Below, piece after piece: positions 54,987 to 62,715 of a stretch of 64,000 nucleotides of DNA. A program made the position numbers and the translations under genes. Origin of the DNA: CALXQW01 sp031553045 (GTDB lineage: Bacteria > Verrucomicrobiota > Verrucomicrobiia > Opitutales > Intestinicryptomonadaceae); contig JAVBLZ010000011.1 of the NCBI GenBank assembly GCA_031553045.1, positions 115,112 through 179,111 on the forward strand. The letters run 5' to 3'. Every line of letters starts with the position of its first letter. Position 1 is the stretch's first letter. Under the pieces are notes generated by a model that was not told where the DNA came from, made no database searches, and worked only from the letters and a program-made list of their open reading frames with translations.

Positions 54987-57900
54987 TTATTTATTTTTCC
55001 TTCTGCGAATTGCAAACAAGAGGGCGACTAGTCCGAATATCGCCGCATAAGTTGAAGGCTCAGGGATTGCCAAATAAAGATCGTTGCCTCTGATTTGGAA
55101 TTCATAGCCAAGCATGGATACGTTTGAAGTGTAAGAAAAGTCTTCTTCTGAGAAATCCCCAAAATCTGCAACGGTCATGATTTTATATTCACTTTCGGGA
55201 GTTGCCAAATCATTCAGAAATTCAAAAGAGAAGTTGTATTTTCTGCCTAGAGTATCGCCGGCGCCTTTAGCGAGCGCCCCTGTTATGTCCAAAAGCGAGT
55301 TTGAAGTAGCGTCCACAAATACCACGACTTCGGCAAGGTTTGACCATGACATAGAATCCGCAATTACTTTGCCGGCAGACAACGCTTTAAACGTAGTCGA
55401 ATTTGCCGAACCCACTGCCCCAAATTTGCCGCCTTTCAAAATAATAGCGCCTATGCCTCGACCCAAATTGTTGGCCGTGCCGTCGGCGCGCATATAAAGT
55501 TCACCCGCATTGATTGTGGTAGCGCCTCTGTAATAATTATTGCCCGTGAAGAACTGCTTGCCCGTGCCATTTTTTGTTATGGCAACCTTACCCGTAAGGG
55601 TGGAAACATCCGATTCTGTCTGTTTATAGTCATGTATTCTTTCGGAGAAAATGTAGTTTCCCGTGCCAGTCAAAACCGCCGTAGCTTGACCGCCGGTATA
55701 GTCGCCGGAAGATGTAATGCGATATCCTGCATTGCTTATGGTATTTGTAAATCCACCCACGGATATTGATACGTCTGAAGCGCCACTGCCGCCGTTTATA
55801 AAGAATATGCCGTTGTTGTAGAAAGTTCCATCTACAGTAAAACTACCTACGCCTTTGCCTTCCGCAGCATTCAAATTCAAGGCAAGGCCATTTAGGTTAG
55901 AGTTGTACATTCTGCTGTTATAGAAGTCTCCCTTAACGTGCAAATTTGACTCTTTTGAGAGGTTTATGGAGTTTGAATTGCTGTTAAAATCGCCCGTAAC
56001 GGTAGCTTTATAGGCTGTTGGGCTTAAGCCTGTCATGATTGTCAGGTTGGAGGCTTCATTGGTTGTTATGCTGCCTATTGAGGCGTTGCAACGAAAGTCC
56101 AGATAACCGTTTGAATATGCGCTTGAGGTAAGGGTGGTAATCTTGGCTGTTTCAGAACCTACCGCACCGTTAACCAAGTAGAATGCCATAGACGCAGAAC
56201 CCAAATCGTTAACTGTGGGGGTTGCCGAAGACGCTAGTATGTTCAAATTCGTTATTGAAACAGAACCTGATTCATAACCCACGCTTGCGCCAATATAAAC
56301 CCTAGAGTTGGTGTATTCTGCCGCAGTGGAGCTTATATTCAAAGTATTTATGGTATAGTTTGGATTGTTCATTGAGCGCCTCAGGTACCATAACCCTTGG
56401 TCAGACACATTTATTGTGCCAAAAGAGCCATGTGTAATGGCGTCGGAATTTGCGCCCACATACCAAACTGCTTGAGAACCTGCGCCCTTAACCGTAACCG
56501 TGCCCGTCTGAGACATGCCTGCGGTAAAAATTGTGCTGATAGAACCGTCCGAAATTTCCGCATCTTTAAAGCTTACATTTTTAAGCCTTACACCAGTGCC
56601 GTTGCCCATAGTGGAAGTGGCCTTGCCTGTCAGGGAAAATTTTTCGGTAACCGTCAAAGAAGACAAGTCTGATACTGCCGTGGCAACCTTTACATTGAAT
56701 ACGGTGTTCGCAGCGTTGACCGTATCGCCGATTATGGTGATATTTTTGGATGAGAGCGAAGTTGCATTTGTGTCGCCATTCAGCGTAAGCCCGCCTTTAG
56801 AGCCCGCCTCATTTGTTATATTCGTAATTTCAACATTTTTGCTCGTAGATGCCGTCAGCCTGAGTGTGGAATCCGCAGTGGTGGTGCTGTAAATTTTCAT
56901 GGCGTCAATGACGGCATCGGCAGAGTTCTTGAAAGCCAAATTTACTGTGCCAGAAGTGGCGCTTTTAAAGTCTAACTTTTCAATTTTGTAGGTTGAAATG
57001 TTGCCTCCTGCAAAACCAAGGTAAGGCGTAACCGCCAGAGGATTCGTAGAGTTTATCGTAACATTGCCTACCAAGGCGGTGGTCATTGTTCCGCCAAAGA
57101 CGAGATCTAATGCGCCGGACTCCGTCAAATTTATTGCGCCAATCTTTGCGCCTTGAGCGCCCTTGTAAGGATCCTCAGGGTCTATTGTGCCTGCCACAAA
57201 ATCTTTGGAGTATATGTTTATCCCGCAATTATCGCCCTTTGCCTCTGAGGTTTTTACGTTGATTTCTTTGATAATAACAGTTTGGAGCGCTTTTGAGGTA
57301 AGACCAAAATATGCTGCAAAACCGCCATTTTGCTCAATATTCATTACATCCACTTTGGCTTCAAGAGCGTCGGAATATGTAGTGTTAGTTTCAGTGCCAT
57401 TTATGACATAAAGCCTTGTAACAGTGCTCTTTGAGTCCGTAGCGCCCACATTTATTGTTTTGGCGGTGAAAAGTTTGGATAAAGCCAAGGTTGAATATGT
57501 ACCCTTGCTGATTTCTATTATATTAAACTCAGCGTCTCTTACGGCAAAATTATCTGTTTGGTTGCCGTTAACCTGTGTGCCTATTTGAAACGTTCCCTTT
57601 TGTATTTTAATAGTGTCTGTTACCTTGAAAACAGCGTCTTTGGCAGACCCCGAAGTCCTAAAGCGCAGTATGCCGTCAGAATTTTGGTCAACAAATTTTG
57701 CCGTGAAAGTTTGCCCTGTGGTGCTGTTAAAGTACCAGTGCCATGTTGCGGCGTTATAGTTGTAGAGTGTGTCAACGCTCAAATTTAGGCTATTTAAATT
57801 GTATTGACCAGTGGCGGTATCGCCTGGCAACCTATCAAACTTGGCGGAGCCATTTGTCATGGCGGTATTAACCTCAGCCCAAGTCTTTAAGACGTAATCC

Positions 57901-58067
57901 GTACCGTCGTATAAATACCATTTGCAGTCGTTGTTAATAGTGGTATTATTTGCAGCACCCTCCCAGTAATATACATTTTGGGTAGGCGGTGTGTAGGTTT
58001 GCGCACTTGCAAGGCTTATTGCCGCAACACTTGTTGCAAACAAGAATATTTTTGCCATAAATTTCAT
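54987..58067 (-). CDS. PEP-CTERM protein with autotransporter-associated beta-strand repeats
   Basis: This 1026-residue surface protein has a signal peptide (residues 1-22, ending ISLASAQ) and a long beta-solenoid rich in S, T, N, A and G. Near residues 850-880 there is an autotransporter-associated repeat (TKNGTGKQFFTGNNYYRG, then TTINAGELYM). The C-terminus is a complete sorting signal: IPEPSTYAAIFG, a hydrophobic stretch, then RRRKNK. PEP-CTERM signals are recognised by an exosortase that is not encoded in the window (the small enzyme at 35007 has its own substrate type). Export to the cell surface or extracellular matrix is expected. No Tyr-Pro-rich or catalytic motif was seen. Confidence 0.85.
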   Translation of the reverse strand: MKFMAKIFLFATSVAAISLASAQTYTPPTQNVYYWEGAANNTTINNDCKWYLYDGTDYVLKTWAEVNTAMTNGSAKFDRLPGDTATGQYNLNSLNLSVDTLYNYNAATWHWYFNSTTGQTFTAKFVDQNSDGILRFRTSGSAKDAVFKVTDTIKIQKGTFQIGTQVNGNQTDNFAVRDAEFNIIEISKGTYSTLALSKLFTAKTINVGATDSKSTVTRLYVINGTETNTTYSDALEAKVDVMNIEQNGGFAAYFGLTSKALQTVIIKEINVKTSEAKGDNCGINIYSKDFVAGTIDPEDPYKGAQGAKIGAINLTESGALDLVFGGTMTTALVGNVTINSTNPLAVTPYLGFAGGNISTYKIEKLDFKSATSGTVNLAFKNSADAVIDAMKIYSTTTADSTLRLTASTSKNVEITNITNEAGSKGGLTLNGDTNATSLSSKNITIIGDTVNAANTVFNVKVATAVSDLSSLTVTEKFSLTGKATSTMGNGTGVRLKNVSFKDAEISDGSISTIFTAGMSQTGTVTVKGAGSQAVWYVGANSDAITHGSFGTINVSDQGLWYLRRSMNNPNYTINTLNISSTAAEYTNSRVYIGASVGYESGSVSITNLNILASSATPTVNDLGSASMAFYLVNGAVGSETAKITTLTSSAYSNGYLDFRCNASIGSITTNEASNLTIMTGLSPTAYKATVTGDFNSNSNSINLSKESNLHVKGDFYNSRMYNSNLNGLALNLNAAEGKGVGSFTVDGTFYNNGIFFINGGSGASDVSISVGGFTNTISNAGYRITSSGDYTGGQATAVLTGTGNYIFSERIHDYKQTESDVSTLTGKVAITKNGTGKQFFTGNNYYRGATTINAGELYMRADGTANNLGRGIGAIILKGGKFGAVGSANSTTFKALSAGKVIADSMSWSNLAEVVVFVDATSNSLLDITGALAKGAGDTLGRKYNFSFEFLNDLATPESEYKIMTVADFGDFSEEDFSYTSNVSMLGYEFQIRGNDLYLAIPEPSTYAAIFGLVALLFAIRRRKNK

Positions 58068-58151
58068 AATATTAACTCTCTTTCTTGGGGCAATTATCCT
58101 AATAGTTTGATGAATTTATCGTCAAAAAGTGCCAAAAAGTCAACAAATTAT

Positions 58152-58186
58152 AACGCCATAGCTATAAAAAAAACTATGGCGTTTTT
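58152..58186. terminator. Hairpin terminator downstream of hcp
   Basis: A 10-bp perfect stem (AACGCCATAG and CTATGGCGTT) with a 12-base A-rich loop lies between hcp (minus, ending 58241) and the PEP-CTERM start. On the hcp strand, only a short T-rich run (TTATAATTTG) follows, so strength is uncertain. On the plus strand, five T follow the stem but no gene is upstream. Confidence 0.6.
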
Positions 58187-58240
58187 ACTTCTAAAGAGCG
58201 TTATAAACGTATCTTAAACTGTCTATAAAATGCGGCTTAT

Positions 58241-59785
58241 TTATCCCAATATTGCCTTTAAATCGGCATCGGGAGTGGTGATTGGCATCAGCTTGAATTT
58301 TTCAACCAAAATATTTAGGACATTGGGAGATACGAAGGCAGGCAAGCTTGGACCAAGCCTGATATTCTTCAACCCCAGATAAAGCAGCGTAAGTAAAATG
58401 CAAACCGCCTTCTGCTCATACCAAGATAAGACTAAAGAAAGCGGCAGCTCATTTACGGAACAATCAAATGCCTTAGAGAGCGCAAGGGCAACTTGTATTG
58501 CCGAGTAGGCGTCGTTACATTGACCCATGTCTAAAATTCTGGGAATTCCATCTATATTGCCCAAGTTTAAATCATTAAAGCGATATTTCCCGCAGGCAAG
58601 AGTGAGGATGATTGTGTCTTGCGGGGTTTGGCTGACAAAATCCGTATAATAATTTCTGCCAACTTTTGCGCCGTCGCAACCGCCAACCAAAAAGAAGTGC
58701 TTGATTTTACCTTCCTTCACGCCGTTTATAACGGTGTCGGCAAGAGACAAAACCGTGTGATGTCCAAAGCCCACGGTCAGCGAGTCGCCGCCGTTTATCC
58801 CTGTCATTTTTCTGCCTTCAGGATAGCCACCCAGTTCCAGAGCCTTTTTGATTACGGGTGAAAAATCTTTATCTTCCCCAATGTGGCAAATGTCTGGATG
58901 TTGTACGACAGAAGTTGTAAATACCCTGTCTTTGTAGGAATCTTTGACGGGCATTATGCAATTTGTAGTGAATAAAAATGCGGCGGGCACGTCGGCAAAT
59001 TCTTTCTGCTGATTCTGCCAAGCCGTGCCAAAGTTGCCCTTTAGATGCTTATAAGCCTTGAGCTTTGGATACGCATGCGTGGGCAGCATTTCGCCGTGAG
59101 TGTAGATGTTAATGCCCTTATCTTTGCTTTGCTCCAAGAGCAAATGCAAGTCTCGCAAGTCATGGCCCGACACCACGATAAATGCGCCAGACTCAATGTT
59201 TGTGGAAACCTCCGTAGGCGTGGGCTTGCCGTAGGTTTCGGTATTGGCTTTATCCAATAACGCCATGCACTTCAAATTTATTTCTCCTGTTTTTAGGACT
59301 TTTGCCAAAAGCGCATCCGCACTTAAATCTTGAGAAATTGCCTGTAAAGCTTCAAAGAAAAAATTGTTCACATCATTATCTTTGTAGCCCAAAACCCAAG
59401 CATGCTGTGCGTAGGCGGCAATCCCTTTTAGCCCAAAAAGTATGAGACTTTTCAAACTGCGCAAATCTTCATTGCAATTCCAGACGCTTGCAATGTCGAA
59501 AGCGGAGGGCTTTGGTATGAGCAGTTCAATTTTTCGCAGAAATATTTCAATACTTTTATTGTCAAAATTTACATTTGTGATGGTTGTAAAAAGCCCGTCA
59601 ATTATGACTTCTATTACGTCGTCCGACCTATTTTGGCAGACGTTGGCAAGTTCAATTAACTTGCTTGTGAGGGCGTCTTGCAGGTTTGATGTGTCCGCCT
59701 TTTTGCCGCAGACGCCCGCCGTTGTGCAGGCTTTCCCCTGTGAGGTTTGTTCGCACTGGAAACAGAACATGTTTGATGTATTCAT
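58241..59785 (-). CDS. hcp: Hybrid-cluster protein (hydroxylamine reductase)
   Basis: This 514-residue protein carries the N-terminal cubane-cluster motif MFCFQCEQTSQGKACT followed by a further Cys of AGVCGK, and hybrid-cluster ligands in TTNCIMPV (about residue 250), HPDICHIGE, GGCDGAKVGRNYY and MGQCNDAYSA. Length is normal. Hcp reduces NO or hydroxylamine and is made under anaerobic nitrosative stress. It is the second gene after the Rrf2 regulator with a 13-bp gap, under control of the palindrome at 60189. Confidence 0.95.
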   Translation of the reverse strand: MNTSNMFCFQCEQTSQGKACTTAGVCGKKADTSNLQDALTSKLIELANVCQNRSDDVIEVIIDGLFTTITNVNFDNKSIEIFLRKIELLIPKPSAFDIASVWNCNEDLRSLKSLILFGLKGIAAYAQHAWVLGYKDNDVNNFFFEALQAISQDLSADALLAKVLKTGEINLKCMALLDKANTETYGKPTPTEVSTNIESGAFIVVSGHDLRDLHLLLEQSKDKGINIYTHGEMLPTHAYPKLKAYKHLKGNFGTAWQNQQKEFADVPAAFLFTTNCIMPVKDSYKDRVFTTSVVQHPDICHIGEDKDFSPVIKKALELGGYPEGRKMTGINGGDSLTVGFGHHTVLSLADTVINGVKEGKIKHFFLVGGCDGAKVGRNYYTDFVSQTPQDTIILTLACGKYRFNDLNLGNIDGIPRILDMGQCNDAYSAIQVALALSKAFDCSVNELPLSLVLSWYEQKAVCILLTLLYLGLKNIRLGPSLPAFVSPNVLNILVEKFKLMPITTPDADLKAILG

Positions 59786-59798
59786 AGCTTAACCTTAG

Positions 59799-60179
59799 TT
59801 ATTGGATTCTAGTTTTACTCATGTGAGAGAAAAAATCCTTTTGCATTTTGTGCAATACGCCGCCCATTATGCAATTTTTGCAGGCAAATTTCTTTTTTGC
59901 AAAGAGGCAATGAGTGGGTAATGAATCGCCTTCTATGCATTTGTAGATGTCTAGGTAAGTGAGTTTGCCTTTTTTTGCCATTTTAAAGCCGCCCAAAGGG
60001 CCTTTCACGGAAGACAAAATGCCGCACTTGACCAATCGCTGCAGCACTTTTGAAAGGTGATTGCCTGAAACGTCAAAAGTTTTTGAAATTTCCGTTAATG
60101 GTATGAGCCTGCCTTTTTCTTTGGCGATAAAGAAAACTGCGTGTAGCGCTATTGCCGTTGCTTCCGAGAATTTAATCAT
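59799..60179 (-). CDS. Rrf2-family regulator with three cysteines
   Basis: This 126-residue protein is read from the ATG at 60179 (MIKFSEATAIALHA), which is the family-typical start; the longer frame to 60227 crosses the operator. It has a winged-helix domain (VSGNHLSKVLQRLVKCGILSSVKGPLGGF) and Cys91, Cys100 and Cys103 in the cluster region (spacing C-x8-C-x2-C, not the IscR C-x5-C-x5-C). It is probably an NO- or redox-sensing NsrR-like repressor of hcp. It overlaps no other gene. Confidence 0.88.
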   Translation of the reverse strand: MIKFSEATAIALHAVFFIAKEKGRLIPLTEISKTFDVSGNHLSKVLQRLVKCGILSSVKGPLGGFKMAKKGKLTYLDIYKCIEGDSLPTHCLFAKKKFACKNCIMGGVLHKMQKDFFSHMSKTRIQ

Positions 60180-60188
60180 AATTAAAAG

Positions 60189-60214
60189 TATATTGGTACT
60201 TAAATACCAATATA
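60189..60214. promoter_or_regulatory. Perfect 26-bp palindrome, probable operator of rrf2-hcp
   Basis: Arms TATATTGGTA (60189-60198) and TACCAATATA (60205-60214) flank a 6-bp spacer (CTTAAA). The site begins 9 bp upstream of the Rrf2 ATG and so would cover the promoter start region, fitting autorepression. Rrf2 regulators bind dyads of this length. Confidence 0.75.
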
Positions 60215-60252
60215 TAAAAATTGTCAAGCACCGTTTTTTTATCTTGTTCTTT

Positions 60253-60445
60253 CGCCGAGGGATTTACCCCCCTCACCGAAGGGGTTTCTCCTTCACCGAG
60301 GGAATTGCGCCCTCAGCGAAGGTCTTGCTCCCCCACTGTGGGTATGTCTCTTTTAGCAAAGGTCTTTTTCTTTCAGTGAGGGTCTTACTCTGTTAGCGAG
60401 GGGCTTACTCCTTCACTGAGGTTCTGTATCTTTCACCGAAGGAGA
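60253..60445. repeat. Degenerate 20-bp tandem repeat array, about ten units
   Basis: Units begin at 60253, 60274, 60294, 60314, 60334, 60354, 60374, 60394, 60414 and 60434, so nine of ten spacings are 20 or 21 bp. The unit is roughly CACCGARGG followed by a T-rich half (e.g. TTTCTCCTT). Units differ at several positions, and 20 is not a multiple of three, so it is unlikely to encode protein; open frames through it are accidental. The ~310-bp stretch 60180-60505 holds this array, the operator and no gene. Iteron-like, regulatory or simple satellite origins are all open. Confidence 0.75.
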
Positions 60446-60505
60446 GTTTAAAGCGTTTTTGGCGGAAGGCGTTGCGTGGGTACTTAAATTCACTCCGCTT
60501 GCGCT

Positions 60506-60697
60506 ATGGCTTCAAAAAACTTGCCGAAGAATGACGATGAAAAATTTTTAGGAAACTACCATCTCAAAAGTCCTTTAAAAATTTCATCACGATGTGAAGT
60601 GAGGCTGCAAGACGAATTCAAGATGCTTTACGGCCTTGAACTCATGCCTAATAACCAGTCTGCGATAGTTTTGTATCCATGCAAAAAACCGCTCTGA
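60506..60697 (+). CDS. Small hypothetical protein
   Basis: This 63-residue protein is charged and soluble, with no recognised domain: MASKNLPKND start, LGNYHLKSPLKISS and LQDEFKMLYGLEL in the middle. Codon choice is like the neighbours, which argues mildly for a real gene. No Shine-Dalgarno site. It lies between the repeat array and the IS relic and might be part of the mobile region. Confidence 0.4.
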   Translation: MASKNLPKNDDEKFLGNYHLKSPLKISSRCEVRLQDEFKMLYGLELMPNNQSAIVLYPCKKPL

Positions 60698-60884
60698 TTT
60701 CCATCGCCCGCAATGTCTTTCAAGCTCTCTTTTATTTTGAGTTTTAGACTATTCAGCTATTTGCATAATGTTTATACGATTAAGATTTAAACAATTTCAA
60801 ATATCTTCAAACCTATCAGGACTTTTGAGATGGATTCTAAACGAAGATATGATTTGAATAAACGAATTTGAACCCTTTGCCTAA

Positions 60885-61049
60885 TTGGAAGGGGGGGGCG
60901 ATTGGATAAAGCGTTACAATGAAGATTATCCACATTCATCAATTAAATATCAAACACCGAATCAATACGAAGAAACGCATAAAATATCAGAAAATAACAA
61001 ATTAAACAATCAGCAAAGCTCCGGAAACCTCTCCCTCATTTCAGCCTGA
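60885..61049 (+). mobile_element. IS3-family transposase relic (C-terminal end of OrfB)
   Basis: After a run of eight G (60891-60898), the frame reads DWIKRYNEDYPHSSIKYQTP and then NQYEETHKIS, the typical end of an IS3-type rve integrase (N-x-x-RPHSSLGY-x-TP-x-EY). The upstream catalytic part is missing and the frame is blocked by a stop at 60882. No inverted repeats could be identified. The rest of 60698-61165 shows no clear gene. Confidence 0.75.
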
Positions 61050-61165
61050 CTTAAATGGGGGCTCTATAGTTATGAGAGTTTTATTTCCGCACGAATACTA
61101 ATAATCTTGAAAGAAATTTCAAATAGCGTAACATTATAAGTTATCAAAATAATGGGTATTATGCG

Positions 61166-61708
61166 ATGAATAATATTGATGAAAGAAGCTTGCAACAAGC
61201 CCGAAAACTATTTTCGTCGGGCAACATTGCAAAGTGTGAAGTCGGCACTACAAATGGCTTGCAGCAAATTCATAAATATTTGTTCGATGGCTTGTATGAT
61301 TTTGCGGGCGAAATTCGCACTAAAAATATTTCAAAGGGAAGCTTTAGATTTGCAAATTCTCTTTATCTGAAAGACGCCCTCGCAAAAATAGAAAAAATGC
61401 CCGAAACAAGTTTTGAGGAAATTATAGCAAAATATGTCGAGATGAATATTGCGCATCCGTTTTTTGAAGGCAATGGACGCTCCATGAGAATTTGGCTGGA
61501 TATGATTCTGAAAAAGAATCTAAAAAAAATGGTGAACTGGCAGTTTGTCGGAAAAGATTTATATTTGCAGGCGATGGAGAGAAGCCCGATAAACGATTTG
61601 GAGTTGCGCGTTTTGTTACAAAATAATCTGACCGATTTAATCGAAGATAGAGAAGTTATATTCAAGGGTATTGAACAGTCTTATTATTACGAAGGCTACA
61701 GAAAATAG
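61166..61708 (+). CDS. fic: Class III Fic AMP-transferase with C-terminal inhibitory helix
   Basis: This 180-residue protein has the complete active-site motif HPFFEGNGRSMR (residues 97-108), with catalytic His97 and phosphate-anchoring Asn/Arg, and a flap region near residues 40-55 (GLYDFAGEIRTK). The C-terminal helix contains SYYYEG (residues 172-177), matching the inhibitory [S/T]-x3-E-[G/N] motif; its place at the end of a ~180-residue protein defines class III, which is regulated by oligomerisation. It would transfer AMP to a protein target such as gyrase in studied homologs. It appears intact in an otherwise decayed mobile region. Confidence 0.9.
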   Translation: MNNIDERSLQQARKLFSSGNIAKCEVGTTNGLQQIHKYLFDGLYDFAGEIRTKNISKGSFRFANSLYLKDALAKIEKMPETSFEEIIAKYVEMNIAHPFFEGNGRSMRIWLDMILKKNLKKMVNWQFVGKDLYLQAMERSPINDLELRVLLQNNLTDLIEDREVIFKGIEQSYYYEGYRK

Positions 61709-61713
61709 CCCTT

Positions 61714-62033
61714 TCATTCTGTGCCGTCCGACTCTTTTATGGAGTCGCAGGCAGAGCTGTTTGCCTCGTCTAAAACATCGCAGAGTTTTTTGTAGATTTG
61801 AATGCTATCAAGAGCTGTAAAAATTGTCGGAAGCTCATTAAAAAATCTGCTTTCAAGGATGCTGTAAACTTGCCTTATGTTCGCCAAACTTTACGGACTT
61901 TTTCGATGGAAATGTAATTGCCTTCCATCACACTTAATTTGAGTTCCGCCTGTTTCACTTCGGCAAGAAGCTTGCGGACTTTAAGGTCGCTTTCCACCTC
62001 GCTATTATCTTCGATACCCTTATTTGTGTGCAT
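61714..62033 (-). pseudogene. Relic of a phage terminase small subunit (Nu1-like)
   Basis: From the ATG at 62033 the frame reads MHTNKGIEDNS, then VRKLLAEVKQAELKLSVMEG and NYISIEKVRKVW, then stops at 61875; the sequence continues in the next frame as ANIRQVYSILESRFFNELPT and ends KESDGTE at 61714. The helical EVKQAELKL pattern and overall length (~107 residues when joined) fit Nu1-type DNA-packaging subunits. A single frameshift near 61885 breaks it. The 5-bp gap to the convergent fic stop and the absence of a large terminase make this an isolated remnant. Confidence 0.6.
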
Positions 62034-62038
62034 GAACC

Positions 62039-62213
62039 CTAGATTATGATTCTATCGAGCTCTATATTGGGAAGTTTTTTTCTCAGAGCTTGAAGAAGTT
62101 CAAGTTTTTCCTTCACCAAAATGTGATCCGTATTCTTACAACGCTGATATAACTTTATAACTTTCAAATATTCAACTTCAGCCACTTGCAAGTAGATATA
62201 ATTCGTCGCTCAT
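62039..62213 (-). pseudogene. Short broken phage-type open frame
   Basis: An ATG at 62213 opens MSDELYLLASG and stops; one base over, the frame YIYLQVAEVEYLKVIKLYQR, then LVKEKLELLQALRKKLPNI runs to a stop at 62039, just before the terminase-relic ATG. The ATG overlaps the stop (ATGA) of another short open stretch, 62210-62325 (LTKYGKKVKGKD, then IESLCENLEFEKF), which has no start codon. All three read in the same direction below the ribbon-helix-helix gene, like a phage operon in decay. Families are not recognised. Confidence 0.4.
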
Positions 62214-62331
62214 TTCTTATTGTAAGGGAGGTGGTGATTTTTTGTAAACTTTTCAAATTCAAGGTTCTCGCAAAGTGATTCAATATCTTTGCCCTTAACC
62301 TTCTTACCGTATTTTGTTAATTTGAGAAAAT

Positions 62332-62592
62332 TTAAACCGTGCGTGTTTTGGGTGTGGTTTTTGCTTTTGCAGAATTTTTCATGGTTTTATATGTCTGTAA
62401 TTCTGCTTCAGGAATGACGGACATTGGCAAGATTATAAAGCCGTTTTTATTGTAATAAACAATGAGATCTTGCAGGCATTGGCGGACAAATTCGGAAATC
62501 GAACAACCCGTTTTTTTCTGAATCAGACTTAATTGTTTCTTCATGTCATCATCAATTCGCAGAATAATATTAGAATTAAGCTTAGGTTTCAT
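62332..62592 (-). CDS. Ribbon-helix-helix (CopG/Arc-type) DNA-binding protein
   Basis: This 86-residue protein begins with a beta strand (SNIILRIDDDM) followed by two helices (KKQLSLIQKKTG, then SISEFVRQCLQDLI), the ribbon-helix-helix layout. The C-terminal ~30 residues are basic. Such proteins are antitoxins, plasmid/phage regulators or repressors of their own operon. Its start is flanked by a perfect 14-bp palindrome (62596-62609) and 44 bp further by a promoter-embedded dyad (62641-62660). Confidence 0.78.
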   Translation of the reverse strand: MKPKLNSNIILRIDDDMKKQLSLIQKKTGCSISEFVRQCLQDLIVYYNKNGFIILPMSVIPEAELQTYKTMKNSAKAKTTPKTRTV

Positions 62593-62595
62593 ATA

Positions 62596-62609
62596 TGCGT
62601 ATTTACGCA
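62596..62609. promoter_or_regulatory. 14-bp palindrome next to the RHH start codon
   Basis: TGCGTA and TACGCA flank TT, ending 4 bp before the RHH start codon at 62592. It lies where a repressor could block the RHH promoter or ribosome access. Binding by the RHH protein is inference. Confidence 0.5.
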
Positions 62610-62635
62610 GTAAAAATCAAACCACAAAAGCATAC

Positions 62636-62663
62636 TTGACATACATTGTAATAAATGTATATA
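62636..62663 (+). promoter_or_regulatory. Strong sigma70-type promoter with embedded dyad
   Basis: TTGACA (62636-62641) and TATATA (62658-62663) are spaced 16 bp. The spacer and box edges contain ATACATT-6 bp-AATGTAT (62641-62660), a dyad placed so that bound protein would exclude RNA polymerase. It reads toward the repeat-domain gene at 62716 (leader of ~45 bp). Confidence 0.65.
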
Positions 62664-62715
62664 CAAATAGAAATCAGGTTTCTTTTCTTCAAAATCTAAT
62701 CCGCCTCTCTACGAC

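Noticed and set aside
60061..60396. Protein-coding frame through the 20-bp repeats
   Set aside because: It starts antisense inside the Rrf2 gene, crosses the operator, and a 20-bp period cannot encode a periodic protein in one frame.
60253..60445. CRISPR array
   Set aside because: Period is only 20 bp with no spacer of unique sequence between units and no cas genes.
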